37,745 nt of DNA from an uncultured Lachnospiraceae bacterium. Its GTDB lineage: Bacteria; Bacillota; Clostridia; Lachnospirales; Lachnospiraceae. Both the position numbers and the translations under genes were made by a program. The notes under the pieces were generated by a model that worked only from the letters and a program-made list of their open reading frames with translations, made no database searches and had not been told where the DNA came from. The stretch's first letter is position 1, and each line of letters starts with the position of its first letter. Positions 23,696 through 32,505 of the stretch are shown in pieces. The stretch is from positions 1 through 37,745 of the forward strand of contig CAKQYU010000015.1 of the NCBI GenBank assembly GCA_934293575.1. The letters run 5' to 3'.

Positions 23696-25147
23696 ATGAA
23701 GAATATTTTATTTGCTGCGTCGGAATGTGTACCATTTATTAAGACCGGAGGTCTTGCGGACGTTGTTGGTGCATTACCAAAGATGTTCCCAAAGGATGAG
23801 TATGATGTTCGTGTGGTAATTCCAAACTATACCTGTATCCCACAGGAATATCGGGAGAAGTTTCAGTATGTACACCATTTTTATATGGATCTGGGTGAGC
23901 GTTTTGATAATGTCCATGTTGGTATTATGACCTGTGAACTGGATGGAATTACTTATTATTTCATTGATAATGAGTATTATTTTTCGGGCTGGGCACCATA
24001 TGGAACCATTCGTTTTGATATTGAGAAGTTTACCTTCTTCAGTAAGGCGGTTTTGGCAATTTTACCGGTAATTAATTTCAAGCCGGATGTAATTCACTGT
24101 CACGACTGGCAGACAGGCTTGATTCCTGTATATTTAAGAACATTATATCAGGACAATTCCTTCTTTTCCGGTACAAAGACGATTATGACAATTCATAACC
24201 TGAAGTTTCAGGGTGTCTGGGATGTTAAAACATTTAAGTATATTTCCGGACTTCCGGACTATGTATTTACACCGGATCGTATGGAGTTTTACAAAGACGG
24301 TAATATGTTAAAAGCCGGAATGATTTTTGCGGATTACATTACAACAGTAAGTGATACATATGCGGGAGAGATTCAGACACCGGAATATGGTGAGAACTTA
24401 GATGATGTGTTACGATTCCACAACAATAAACTTTGTGGTATTGTAAATGGTATTGATTATGATATTTATAATCCTGCTACAGATTCAAAGCTATATAAAA
24501 CATACAGTGTGCGTAGTTACAAAAAGGGAAAAGCTACCAATAAGATGGAGCTGCAAAAAGAGCTTGGTCTTCCGGTAGATGAGAATAAGTATATGATTGC
24601 AATTATATCCCGGTTGACCGACCAGAAAGGTCTTGATTTGATTGACTGGGTAATGGAGCAGATTGTGGATCCGTATATGCAGTTTGTAATTATCGGAACC
24701 GGTGAAAGCAAATACGAGAATATGTTCAAGCATTATCAATGGGTATATTCTGACCGCGTTTCCGCAAATATTTTTTATTCGGATGAGAGAGCACACCGAT
24801 TGTATGCCGCAGCAGATGCAATGTTAATGCCATCCCGGTTTGAACCATGTGGTTTGACACAGTTGATTTCACTTCGATACGGAACCGTTCCGATTGTTCG
24901 TGAAACAGGTGGCTTGAAGGATACGGTAGAACCGTATAATGAATACGAAGGTACCGGAACCGGTTTTTCATTTACAAATTATAATGCAGATGAGATGTTA
25001 AAAATTATTAACTACTCAAAAGAAGTGTATTATGATCATAGAGAGGACTGGAACAAGATGGTCGTGCGTGGAATGAAGGCAGACTTTTCTTGGGACAAGT
25101 CAGCAGAAAAGTATATGAGACTTTATGATAAGGTCTTAGGTATATAA
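23696..25147 (+). CDS. glgA: Glycogen synthase (ADP-glucose type, GT5)
   Basis: This 483-residue protein starts at ATG 23696 behind TTGGAGG. The ADP-glucose-binding KTGGLADV (residues 16-23), HCHDWQTGLIPVYL, TIHNLKFQG, VNGIDYDIYNP, ISRLTDQKGLDL and MPSRFEPCGLTQLISLRYGTVPIVRETGGLKDTV are all present in order, as full-length GlgA requires. It elongates alpha-1,4-glucan from ADP-glucose in the cytoplasm. No glgC/D/B/P genes lie beside it. It is followed by serS after 15 bases, so the two probably share this promoter. Confidence 0.95.
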   Translation: MKNILFAASECVPFIKTGGLADVVGALPKMFPKDEYDVRVVIPNYTCIPQEYREKFQYVHHFYMDLGERFDNVHVGIMTCELDGITYYFIDNEYYFSGWAPYGTIRFDIEKFTFFSKAVLAILPVINFKPDVIHCHDWQTGLIPVYLRTLYQDNSFFSGTKTIMTIHNLKFQGVWDVKTFKYISGLPDYVFTPDRMEFYKDGNMLKAGMIFADYITTVSDTYAGEIQTPEYGENLDDVLRFHNNKLCGIVNGIDYDIYNPATDSKLYKTYSVRSYKKGKATNKMELQKELGLPVDENKYMIAIISRLTDQKGLDLIDWVMEQIVDPYMQFVIIGTGESKYENMFKHYQWVYSDRVSANIFYSDERAHRLYAAADAMLMPSRFEPCGLTQLISLRYGTVPIVRETGGLKDTVEPYNEYEGTGTGFSFTNYNADEMLKIINYSKEVYYDHREDWNKMVVRGMKADFSWDKSAEKYMRLYDKVLGI

Positions 25148-25162
25148 AAGAGGAGATTAGAC

Positions 25163-26440
25163 ATGATTGACATTAAATTTTTACGTGAGAATCCAGATGT
25201 GGTAAAACAAAACATTAAGAACAAGTTTCAGGATGAGAAATTACCTTTGGTTGACGAGGTAATCGAGCTTGATGCAAAGAGCAGAGAAGCAAAGGGAAAA
25301 GCAGATGCGCTTCGTGCAGACCGTAACAAAATCTCAAAGCAGATTGGTGCATTGATGGCACAGGGAAAGAAAGAAGAAGCAGAAGCAACAAAGAAGCTTG
25401 TTACGGAAAAATCAGAGGAATTGGCAGCTTTAGAGGAACAGGAAAAGGAATTACAGGAAAAAGTAACCAAGATTATGATGGTAATTCCGAATATCATTGA
25501 TCCATCCGTTCCAATCGGAAAAGATGACAGTGAGAATGTAGAAGTACAAAAATACGGTGAGCCGGTTGTTCCTGATTTTGAGATTCCATATCATACAGAG
25601 ATTATGGAGAAATTTAATGGAATTGATTTGGATGCCGCCGGAAAGGTTGCAGGTAACGGTTTCTATTATCTGATGGGAGATATTGCAAGATTACATTCTG
25701 CAATTCTTTCTTATGCAAGAGATTTTATGATTGACAGAGGATTTACCTATTGTATTCCACCGTTTATGATTCGTTCCAATGTGGTAACCGGCGTTATGAG
25801 TTTTGCTGAGATGGATGCCATGATGTATAAGATAGAGGGCGAAGATTTATATCTGATTGGAACCAGTGAACACTCTATGATAGGTAAATTTATTGATACG
25901 ATAATTAAAGAGGATCAGCTGCCAAAAACATTGACCAGTTATTCTCCATGTTTCCGTAAGGAAAAGGGTGCACACGGTATTGAAGAACGTGGTGTATATC
26001 GTATCCATCAGTTTGAAAAACAGGAAATGATCGTTGTATGTAAGCCGGAGGACAGCCCAATGTGGTTTGATAAATTATGGCAGAATACAGTAGATTTGTT
26101 CCGTACATTAGATATTCCGGTGCGTACTTTGGAATGTTGTTCCGGTGATCTGGCTGACTTGAAGGTTAAGTCAATTGATGTGGAAGCATGGTCACCAAGA
26201 CAGAAAAAGTATTTCGAGGTTGGAAGTTGTTCAAACTTAGGAGATGCACAGGCAAGAAGATTGAAAATCCGTATTGACGGTAAGGATGGAAAGTATTTTG
26301 CACATACATTGAATAATACGGTTGTTGCTCCGCCAAGAATGTTGATTGCATTTTTGGAGAACAACTTAAATGCAGACGGAACCGTAAATATTCCGGAAGT
26401 ATTAAGACCGTATATGGGTGGTAAAGAAAAGCTTCAGTAA
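25163..26440 (+). CDS. serS: Seryl-tRNA synthetase, variant motifs
   Basis: This 425-residue class II synthetase has an N-terminal coiled-coil tRNA-binding arm (about 30-105, rich in Lys/Glu) and catalytic core. Motif 2 is CFRKEKGAHGIEERGVYRIHQFEKQE and motif 3 is HTLNNTVVAPPRMLIAFLENN. Standard bacterial enzymes read FRxEAGxxGxDTRGxxRxHQF and HTLNGSGLAVGRTLVAILE, so several normally fixed positions differ (LADLKVKSIDVEAW, GSCSNLGDAQARR). The key motif Arg and the SCSN residues that bind serine are kept, so charging of tRNA-Ser is expected. There is no T-box leader: it lies 15 bases after glgA with its own AGGAG site. Confidence 0.9.
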   Translation: MIDIKFLRENPDVVKQNIKNKFQDEKLPLVDEVIELDAKSREAKGKADALRADRNKISKQIGALMAQGKKEEAEATKKLVTEKSEELAALEEQEKELQEKVTKIMMVIPNIIDPSVPIGKDDSENVEVQKYGEPVVPDFEIPYHTEIMEKFNGIDLDAAGKVAGNGFYYLMGDIARLHSAILSYARDFMIDRGFTYCIPPFMIRSNVVTGVMSFAEMDAMMYKIEGEDLYLIGTSEHSMIGKFIDTIIKEDQLPKTLTSYSPCFRKEKGAHGIEERGVYRIHQFEKQEMIVVCKPEDSPMWFDKLWQNTVDLFRTLDIPVRTLECCSGDLADLKVKSIDVEAWSPRQKKYFEVGSCSNLGDAQARRLKIRIDGKDGKYFAHTLNNTVVAPPRMLIAFLENNLNADGTVNIPEVLRPYMGGKEKLQ

Positions 26441-26467
26441 GAATGAGATTAAGACGGAGAGGGATTT

Positions 26468-27181
26468 ATGGGCTTATTGGATCGTATGATAAGAAACGTA
26501 GCAAATGACGTGTTAGGGGATGCGGTAAGACAGGTAGAACGGAGTGCTTCCAATGCGATTTCAGGAAAGGTTTCTTCTGTGATTGATGATTATACAGAAG
26601 CATCAAAGGTAAAGATTGATGCAAAAAAAGAAGAAATGAAGGATAAGATTATTGAATCGGCTGAGAATCAGGATTTACCTAAAATTACCGGGAATTCGGA
26701 TGAGAATGAATACTTGCAGTTTGAATCAACCGATCGGGTGGTTTATCATTATGTAGATGAAGAAAAACAGATTGATGATTATGTACCAATGCGTGTTATT
26801 GGAAGTATGATGATGCCGATTGGACCGAATGGAAAATATGAGGGAAATCGGGAAGTGGCAGAGGCACTTTCGGATGCAATTTTTGAAGCGGTTCAGAAGG
26901 TATTAGATGAATTAACATCCAGTCATATAGAACCGGCTAATCTTTCGTCAAGAGGTATTACAATCAGCCGGAAAACAAAATTAGCAATGGAAGATGCCTG
27001 TAACCGATACCAGATATCTCCGGGGATGATAGTATTTTCTATTTTGCTTCCGGTAGAAGAAGGGACAACTACCGGAAGAACAGAAGGAAAAAACCTTCCG
27101 AGCTGGAACTGTCCGTATTGTGGAAGCGTTGCATATGGCAATGCATGTGAAGCCTGCGGTGCTCCTAAAAAGGACAGGTAA
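26468..27181 (+). CDS. Uncharacterised protein with C-terminal zinc ribbon
   Basis: This 237-residue protein starts behind GGAGAGGGA, 27 bases after serS and probably cotranscribed with it. A helical N-terminus (about 1-70) with amphipathic repeats of Ala/Val/Lys is followed by an alpha/beta middle (VPMRVIGSMMMPIGPNG, then long helices) and a zinc ribbon at the very end (NCPYCGSVAYGNACEACGAPK). No membrane helix is seen. I do not recognise the middle domain. Confidence 0.8.
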   Translation: MGLLDRMIRNVANDVLGDAVRQVERSASNAISGKVSSVIDDYTEASKVKIDAKKEEMKDKIIESAENQDLPKITGNSDENEYLQFESTDRVVYHYVDEEKQIDDYVPMRVIGSMMMPIGPNGKYEGNREVAEALSDAIFEAVQKVLDELTSSHIEPANLSSRGITISRKTKLAMEDACNRYQISPGMIVFSILLPVEEGTTTGRTEGKNLPSWNCPYCGSVAYGNACEACGAPKKDR

Positions 27182-27183
27182 TT

Positions 27184-28410
27184 TTACAGATGTGAGCTTT
27201 CTTCACTGTAGGAGATAAGTCCATCATCCGCAAAAATTTCATAATAACCATGATCATAATAAATTGAAATCTTACAGACACCTGTAAGGTTTCTTTTTAT
27301 TTTCGCAGAACCGATGATAAGGATATCGTTTTGATTGGTAAGGTTAAGACCGTGTGGATAGTTCTTTGCCTGGCCGACTTCCAAACGGCAGGTATCCGTC
27401 CATAGATTATCATTCTTCTTTGCAGAAAATGCATCCGTGGTAAGAATCGGTGACTGGCTGATTTTTAGTGTATTGTGAACCGAAACCAGAGATAAGCTTC
27501 TTGCCAGGGTTGTTTTCCCAAAGAACGTATCCGCGGTATTTTTTCTTGCCTGATTCCAATCTTCCCCCCATCCTAACATGATTGGTCGGCTGATGTTTGC
27601 AAAAGTGACCATGGCATAGTTATCTTTTCCAAAATCCAAAAGCTGTGTTTCATCAAAGGTCTGTCCGTTGATAAAGGTATTTCCGTTAAATTCTCCTATG
27701 AAATACTGCATAATATGTGTTTCTTCTGTCTGTCCTTCTTTTGTGAAAATCATACTCATGGAAAGTATGGTTTTGGTTCCTTCCTCACAGGAAAGAGAAA
27801 AGAGATCCGGACATTCGCAAAGACCGGCATAACCGAATTCTTTCGGGTAAAAAGCTCCGGTATAGCTCCAATTTATGAAATCCGTGGAATGGTAAAATTC
27901 GATTGCTTCATTTACAGCAAGAACCATACTATATCCACCAAGGACAGTGTTTGGAAATACCTTTGGATCACGAAAATCTTTTTTGTAATCCGGAGAGGTA
28001 ATCGAATTTTTTAGAACCGGATTGCCGCTATATTTTTTGAAGTGGATATAATCGGTGCTGTAGGCAAGGCTTTGCATTTGCTCGCCTGTTTTCGGATTAT
28101 GACTGGTATAAAACAATACCATTGTTTTTTTTCCGTTTTCAGAAAATCCTAAAAGGTTATTTTCATCAAGAATTGCAGAACCGGAAAAAATATATTCATC
28201 TTCGGTTGGAAAAAGTGCAATGGGCTGATGTTCCCAGCAAATTAAATCGGTACTGGTTGCATGCCCCCAATGCATAGGACCCCATTTGGTGTCATTTGGA
28301 TAGTGCTGGTAGAACAGATGATAAATTCCGTCTACGTAAATCAGACCGTTTGGGTCATTCATCCAGCCTTTTTCGGGAGAAAAATGTATCTGATAGCGGT
28401 TGTTTTGCAT
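27184..28410 (-). CDS. GH32 beta-fructosidase (sucrose/fructan hydrolase)
   Basis: This 408-residue protein has a GH32 five-bladed catalytic domain: nucleophile D18 in WMNDPNG, YQHYP, FSGSAI, the RDPKVF transition-state Asp, and the acid/base Glu in ECPDLF. There is no signal peptide, so it acts inside the cell on sucrose, sucrose-6-phosphate or short fructans. At 408 residues it is shorter than typical members (about 470-500), and the C-terminal beta-sandwich looks reduced, though the closing strand (YYEIFADDG) is present. Its start has AAGGAGG. No fructose transporter or regulator lies beside it; its 3' end meets the zinc-ribbon gene two bases away. Confidence 0.92.
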   Translation of the reverse strand: MQNNRYQIHFSPEKGWMNDPNGLIYVDGIYHLFYQHYPNDTKWGPMHWGHATSTDLICWEHQPIALFPTEDEYIFSGSAILDENNLLGFSENGKKTMVLFYTSHNPKTGEQMQSLAYSTDYIHFKKYSGNPVLKNSITSPDYKKDFRDPKVFPNTVLGGYSMVLAVNEAIEFYHSTDFINWSYTGAFYPKEFGYAGLCECPDLFSLSCEEGTKTILSMSMIFTKEGQTEETHIMQYFIGEFNGNTFINGQTFDETQLLDFGKDNYAMVTFANISRPIMLGWGEDWNQARKNTADTFFGKTTLARSLSLVSVHNTLKISQSPILTTDAFSAKKNDNLWTDTCRLEVGQAKNYPHGLNLTNQNDILIIGSAKIKRNLTGVCKISIYYDHGYYEIFADDGLISYSEESSHL

Positions 28411-28612
28411 GGTTAATTGCCTCCTTGTGTTATGATAAAATCCATTTCTTTTTATAGATAAATATTAATTCTGTTTTTTGGGATGAAGGTATATTATTCT
28501 CTCCTTTGGAATAATTTTATCAGATTTTTGGAAAAAACAATAGTTGTTTTATTGCGAAATACAGGAACTATGATAAAATAATGGTATCAAAATGTACATA
28601 TGAGGGGAAAAG
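28411..28612. promoter_or_regulatory. Divergent promoter region between GH32 and zinc-ribbon genes
   Basis: This 202-base AT-rich stretch has no gene. Rightward, TTGCGA, a 16-base spacer and TAAAAT (about 28551-28578) form a fair promoter. Leftward, a minus-strand TAAAAT near 28515 could serve the GH32 gene. Both genes have strong binding sites. Confidence 0.5.
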
Positions 28613-29809
28613 ATGATTTATAAATGTCCAAATTGTGGTGGAGCATTAAAATATGATGCAAATACCTCAAAAATGATGTGTGAATACTGTATCAGCTATT
28701 TTGAACCGGAAGAAATGACCATGCAGACGCAGGAAAGCAGGGCAACGAAAGAAGAAATTGCAGCTACGAATGAAGCAGTGGCAATGGATACAGAGGATTA
28801 TATTGAATATAACGTATATAGTTGTACATCCTGTGGCGGAGAGTTGATGGTAAATGGGTTGGAAAGTTCCACATTTTGTGCCTATTGCGGACAACCGACC
28901 ATTGTGTTTAACCGGGTATCAAAAGAACTGAGACCACAGTATATTGTTCCGTTTTCCGTAACAAAAAAAGAGGCGGAAAGTGAAATCCGCGAGAAACTGA
29001 CCAAGGGATTTTTTGTTCCGAAGGAAGTGAAACAATTTGATGTGGAGCGGTTACGCGGAATATATATCCCGTATTGGCTATGTGATATGGATTATAAAGA
29101 TAAGCAATCCATAAAAGGAACTGTCGGAAGCGGGAAAAATAAAAAAACACGGTATTATTACCGGGCGGCGGAGTGCAGATATAAAAATATTACATTGGAT
29201 GCGTCAAGCCGGTTAAATGATGAATCGTCACAGCGGCTGGAACCGTTTGATACAACCCGGTTGGTGCCGTTTGATGCGGGTTATCTGTCGGGGTATTATG
29301 CAGACCGTTATGATGTTGAAAAAAAAGAAATCGAAGAACTTGCAGCGCAGAGGGCAAAGTGGTTATTCGATGAGGAAGTCCGTAAGACGGTAAAAGCGGA
29401 TAATCTGGTTACCACATCCTATTGCCCGAAGAAAAGACTGCGGGATACAAAGTATGTTTTGCTGCCGGTGTGGTTTTTGACATTTCGGTATCAGGATGAA
29501 CCGTATACCTTTTTGGTCAATGGACAGACCGGTAAGGTGGTTGGTGCGGTTCCTTATGTCCAGAAATTATTCTGGTTGATACTGATTGGACTCAGTGTGA
29601 TTGGAACTTTGATTGGAACACCGATTATGGCGGGAATATTGGAGACGGATTCGGATGAACGGTTTAAGGTATGGCTTATGCTGGTTGGTCTGGGTGTGAT
29701 TGCTTTTTCGGCAGGATTAAAAAAACTGGCAAAGGTCAAAGAAGGTATAAATTTATCAAAGTCAAAGGTTACATTGAAATTTGTAAAAGAAAGACAAGAG
29801 GGCAGTTGA
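28613..29809 (+). CDS. Membrane protein with two N-terminal zinc ribbons
   Basis: This 398-residue protein has a first zinc ribbon CPNCGGAL...CEYC (residues 5-32) and a second CTSCGGEL...CAYCG (about 70-95). A soluble middle domain of about 200 residues includes FVPKEVKQFDVERLRGIYIPYW, and two C-terminal membrane helices (LFWLILIGLSVIGTLIG and VWLMLVGLGVIAFSAGL) are followed by a basic tail. The zinc ribbons face the cytoplasm. The type is widespread in Firmicutes but without a known function. The next small gene starts one base after its stop, so the two form an operon. Confidence 0.83.
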   Translation: MIYKCPNCGGALKYDANTSKMMCEYCISYFEPEEMTMQTQESRATKEEIAATNEAVAMDTEDYIEYNVYSCTSCGGELMVNGLESSTFCAYCGQPTIVFNRVSKELRPQYIVPFSVTKKEAESEIREKLTKGFFVPKEVKQFDVERLRGIYIPYWLCDMDYKDKQSIKGTVGSGKNKKTRYYYRAAECRYKNITLDASSRLNDESSQRLEPFDTTRLVPFDAGYLSGYYADRYDVEKKEIEELAAQRAKWLFDEEVRKTVKADNLVTTSYCPKKRLRDTKYVLLPVWFLTFRYQDEPYTFLVNGQTGKVVGAVPYVQKLFWLILIGLSVIGTLIGTPIMAGILETDSDERFKVWLMLVGLGVIAFSAGLKKLAKVKEGINLSKSKVTLKFVKERQEGS

Positions 29810-29810
29810 G

Positions 29811-29996
29811 ATGTTATTAGGATTTTTAGGTGCTGCATGTCTGGTGACCGGAGTTGTATTCTTTTTGCTGTGTACGCAGATTGATAAATCAAATAATAAA
29901 GGAGACAGTAAAGGGGAATTTAGCGATTTTGCTGTGGGGAATTTGATGATTCATGACAGGGAAGATGATGCAAGAAAACCAATTCCGATGCGTTAG
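29811..29996 (+). CDS. Small single-helix membrane protein
   Basis: This 61-residue protein has one N-terminal membrane helix (LLGFLGAACLVTGVVFFLLC) followed by a charged tail. The start is one base behind the upstream stop with GAGGGCAG as site. It is likely real because of the tight coupling, but I know no family. Confidence 0.6.
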   Translation: MLLGFLGAACLVTGVVFFLLCTQIDKSNNKGDSKGEFSDFAVGNLMIHDREDDARKPIPMR

Positions 29997-30004
29997 ACAA
30001 TAGA

Positions 30005-30034
30005 TTTACAGATAGTACAAAGATGTGTTATAAT
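30005..30034 (+). promoter_or_regulatory. Promoter before the 211-residue protein gene
   Basis: TTTACA (30005-30010), an 18-base spacer and TATAAT (30029-30034). The leader holds a small hairpin AACTGTA/TACAGTT at about 30041-30062. Confidence 0.55.
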
Positions 30035-30122
30035 ATATATAACTGTAGATGGATTTACAGTTTGTCGCAGGTAGACAGAACTTCACATGGAGGTGGAGGA
30101 TTTTTTACAAGGAGGGTAAAAT

Positions 30123-30758
30123 ATGAGTATGAATTCAGTTTCAGGAACACAGGCATCTGCCGGAGTTTATTATGGTTACCAGTCAGCAGTCACAAAGGCA
30201 GAAGCGGACAGCAGTGCTGAGAAAACAGAACAGGGTGTTGTGTATGAAAAGAAAACTGAGGATGCAACATCCCAAAAAGCAACGTATTCCATTAACAAGA
30301 TGAGTAAGGAAGACAGGGATGCGTTGGTAAAACAGTTAAAAGCCGACCAGCAGTCAAGACAGGAAAGCCTGATGAATCTGGTAAATCAGATGTTCACAAA
30401 ACAGGCAGGTACATATTCTTTCGCAAAGAATCAGACAGAGGATGGTGATTCAATCTGGAAGTTCCTTGCCGGTGGAGAATACACAGTAGATGCAGCAACC
30501 AAGAAGCAGGCACAGGAAGATATAGCAGAAGACGGATACTGGGGCATAAAGCAGACTTCACAGAGATTATTTGATTTTGCCAGTGCATTGGCAGGAGATG
30601 ATGTCGATAAGATGAAAGAGATGCAGAAAGCCATGGAAAAAGGTTTTGGTGAAGCAACAAAACTTTGGGGAAAGGACTTACCTCAGATTTCACAGGACAC
30701 ATTAGAAGCGGCAAATAAGTTGTTTGACGAATATTATAAGTCGAAGACAGAAGCTTAA
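30123..30758 (+). CDS. Uncharacterised soluble protein, possibly surface- or motility-linked
   Basis: This 211-residue protein starts behind AAGGAGGG. The N-terminal 60 residues are low-complexity and disordered (Ser/Thr/Ala/Glu). The C-terminal 130 form a helical domain with EDGYWGIKQTSQRLFDFASALAG and KGFGEATKLWGKDLPQISQDT. I recall this C-terminal pattern from conserved hypothetical proteins in motile bacteria but cannot name it. It has no signal peptide or cysteine. It is a single-gene unit with its own promoter and terminator. Confidence 0.8.
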   Translation: MSMNSVSGTQASAGVYYGYQSAVTKAEADSSAEKTEQGVVYEKKTEDATSQKATYSINKMSKEDRDALVKQLKADQQSRQESLMNLVNQMFTKQAGTYSFAKNQTEDGDSIWKFLAGGEYTVDAATKKQAQEDIAEDGYWGIKQTSQRLFDFASALAGDDVDKMKEMQKAMEKGFGEATKLWGKDLPQISQDTLEAANKLFDEYYKSKTEA

Positions 30759-30764
30759 GAATTA

Positions 30765-30810
30765 AAATATCCGGGATATATTCAATAAAACGAATGTATT
30801 CCGGATATTT
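30765..30810 (+). terminator. Probable terminator
   Basis: AAATATCCGG (30765-30774) pairs with CCGGATATTT (30801-30810), and an inner stem (ATATATTC/GAATGTAT) extends it. The tail GTTTATTT is a weak U tract. Confidence 0.65.
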
Positions 30811-30868
30811 GTTTATTTCCGGAAAATGCAGGATACCCCCCTTCTTCAACCAATGAATAACTTAATTA

Positions 30869-30897
30869 TTGAGCTTGCCCCTTTGACATGCTATAAT
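30869..30897 (+). promoter_or_regulatory. Promoter of the alpha-amylase gene
   Basis: TTGAGC (30869-30874), a 17-base spacer and TATAAT (30892-30897) with an extended TGC. An AATAA/TTATT dyad (30856-30870) overlaps the -35 box and could be an operator. Confidence 0.65.
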
Positions 30898-30928
30898 TTT
30901 TTTTAAAGGATACAGGAGGAGACCGATT

Positions 30929-32386
30929 ATGAAAAATAATGGATTGATGATGCAGTATTTTGAATGGTATATGGATGCGGATCATGGATTATGGAAAAAA
31001 ATCCAGGAGGATGCGTCAAAGTTGAAAACATTGGGGGTTACTTCTTTATGGGTGCCGCCTGCTTATAAAGGTGCCGGCGGTGATCAGGATGTCGGATATG
31101 GTGTATATGATTTATATGATTTGGGAGAGTTTAACCAAAAAGGAAGTATTCCAACAAAGTATGGAACCAAAAAAGAATATATTGAGATGGTAAATGCAGT
31201 TCAAAAAAGCGGCATAGATATTTATGCGGATATTGTATTAAATCATAAAATTGGTGCGGATGAGACAGAATTGATTCCGGCAGAGGAATTTAATGCATAC
31301 AGCCGTAATCAGATGGTTGGTGACGAGAAAACAATATTAGGCTGGACAAAGTTTACATTTCCGGGACGAAAGAACAAATACTCTGATTTTAAGTGGAACT
31401 GGACGCATTTTGATGGTATTGACTGGGATCAGAAACAGGCAAGAAATGCGATTTACAAATTCGTCGGAAAGTCATGGGAAGGGGATGTAGATGATGAAAA
31501 CGGAAACTATGATTATCTGATGGGTGCGGATATCGATTTTGATAACCCTGAGGTAAAGGATGAGTTATACCGCTGGGGAGAATGGTATCTGAAGATGACA
31601 GGGGTAAATGGTCTCCGGTTAGATGCTGTGAAACATATCGGTTATTATTTTTATAAAGACTGGCTTCCTTGCATGAGAGAAATGTCTGGAAAAGATTTAT
31701 TTGCTGTCGGGGAATATTGGCATTGGGATATCAATCATTTGGAACGTTATCTTTCCAACGTCAATTATGAAATGTCTTTGTTTGATGTTCCGTTGCATTT
31801 GCATTTCTATGATGCATCAAAGGCACATGGCGACTATAATATGGCATCGATTTTAAATGATACCTTGGTGCAAAGACATCCGATGCAGGCAGTTACATTT
31901 GTTGACAATCACGATACACAGCCGGGACAGGCGTTGGAATCCTTTGTTGAGGATTGGTTTAAACCGCATGCTTATGCTATTATTTTGCTCCGGGAGTCAG
32001 GATATCCTTGCGTATTCTATGGAGATTACTACGGAATTGCACATGATAAAGTTAAGGCAAAGAAACCGCTGTTAAATAAAATGATGAAGCTTCGTAAAAA
32101 ATTCGCTTACGGTGAGCAACATGATTATTTTGATGATTACAATGTAATCGGATGGACCAGAGAAGGGGATGCGGAACATAAAAATTCGGGAATGGCTGTC
32201 GTAATGTCGGATAATACCGGCGGAAGCAAGCGCATGTATATTGGCAGACAGTTTGCAGGACAGTTTTTCAAGGATGCACTTGGAAATGCAAAATATAATG
32301 TGAAAATTGACGATGAAGGATTTGGAGAATTTTATGTAAACCGTGAAACGGTATCCATATGGATTCGGGAAGAAGCAAGATTATAA
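30929..32386 (+). CDS. Cytoplasmic alpha-amylase (GH13)
   Basis: This 485-residue protein has no signal peptide, so it works inside the cell, probably on glycogen or imported maltodextrin. GH13 motifs: DIVLNHKIG (region I), nucleophile Asp about 231 in GLRLDAVKH (region II), acid/base Glu in FAVGEYWHW about 262 (region III) and FVDNHDTQPG about 325-335 (region IV). MMQYFEWYM at the start and the length match GH13_5 amylases of the Bacillus amyS type. Start at ATG 30929 behind AGGAGG. It complements glgA in glucan turnover. Confidence 0.93.
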   Translation: MKNNGLMMQYFEWYMDADHGLWKKIQEDASKLKTLGVTSLWVPPAYKGAGGDQDVGYGVYDLYDLGEFNQKGSIPTKYGTKKEYIEMVNAVQKSGIDIYADIVLNHKIGADETELIPAEEFNAYSRNQMVGDEKTILGWTKFTFPGRKNKYSDFKWNWTHFDGIDWDQKQARNAIYKFVGKSWEGDVDDENGNYDYLMGADIDFDNPEVKDELYRWGEWYLKMTGVNGLRLDAVKHIGYYFYKDWLPCMREMSGKDLFAVGEYWHWDINHLERYLSNVNYEMSLFDVPLHLHFYDASKAHGDYNMASILNDTLVQRHPMQAVTFVDNHDTQPGQALESFVEDWFKPHAYAIILLRESGYPCVFYGDYYGIAHDKVKAKKPLLNKMMKLRKKFAYGEQHDYFDDYNVIGWTREGDAEHKNSGMAVVMSDNTGGSKRMYIGRQFAGQFFKDALGNAKYNVKIDDEGFGEFYVNRETVSIWIREEARL

Positions 32387-32393
32387 TACAGAC

Positions 32394-32454
32394 TTGCAAT
32401 CATAATTTATGTAAGTTATAATAGAAGCACTTTAGTACTGTGAAATTTCACAGT
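32394..32454 (+). promoter_or_regulatory. Promoter and perfect palindrome before the YerC-type gene
   Basis: TTGCAA (32394-32399), 17 bases and TATAAT (32417-32422) form a strong promoter. ACTGTGAAATTTCACAGT at 32437-32454 is a perfect 18-bp palindrome placed just downstream of the expected start of transcription, the right place for a repressor operator. Confidence 0.75.
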
Positions 32455-32505
32455 GTTCATAGAGAAGTTTATTTCATACAAAATGATAGATAGCAGGAGT
32501 GGATT

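Noticed and set aside
25148..25162. T-box leader for serS
   Set aside because: Only 15 bases lie between glgA and serS; there is no room for a T-box.
30023..30220. Plus-strand frame overlapping the start of the 211-residue protein gene
   Set aside because: It has no ribosome binding site and covers the promoter leader; the other frame has a perfect site and a conserved-looking protein.
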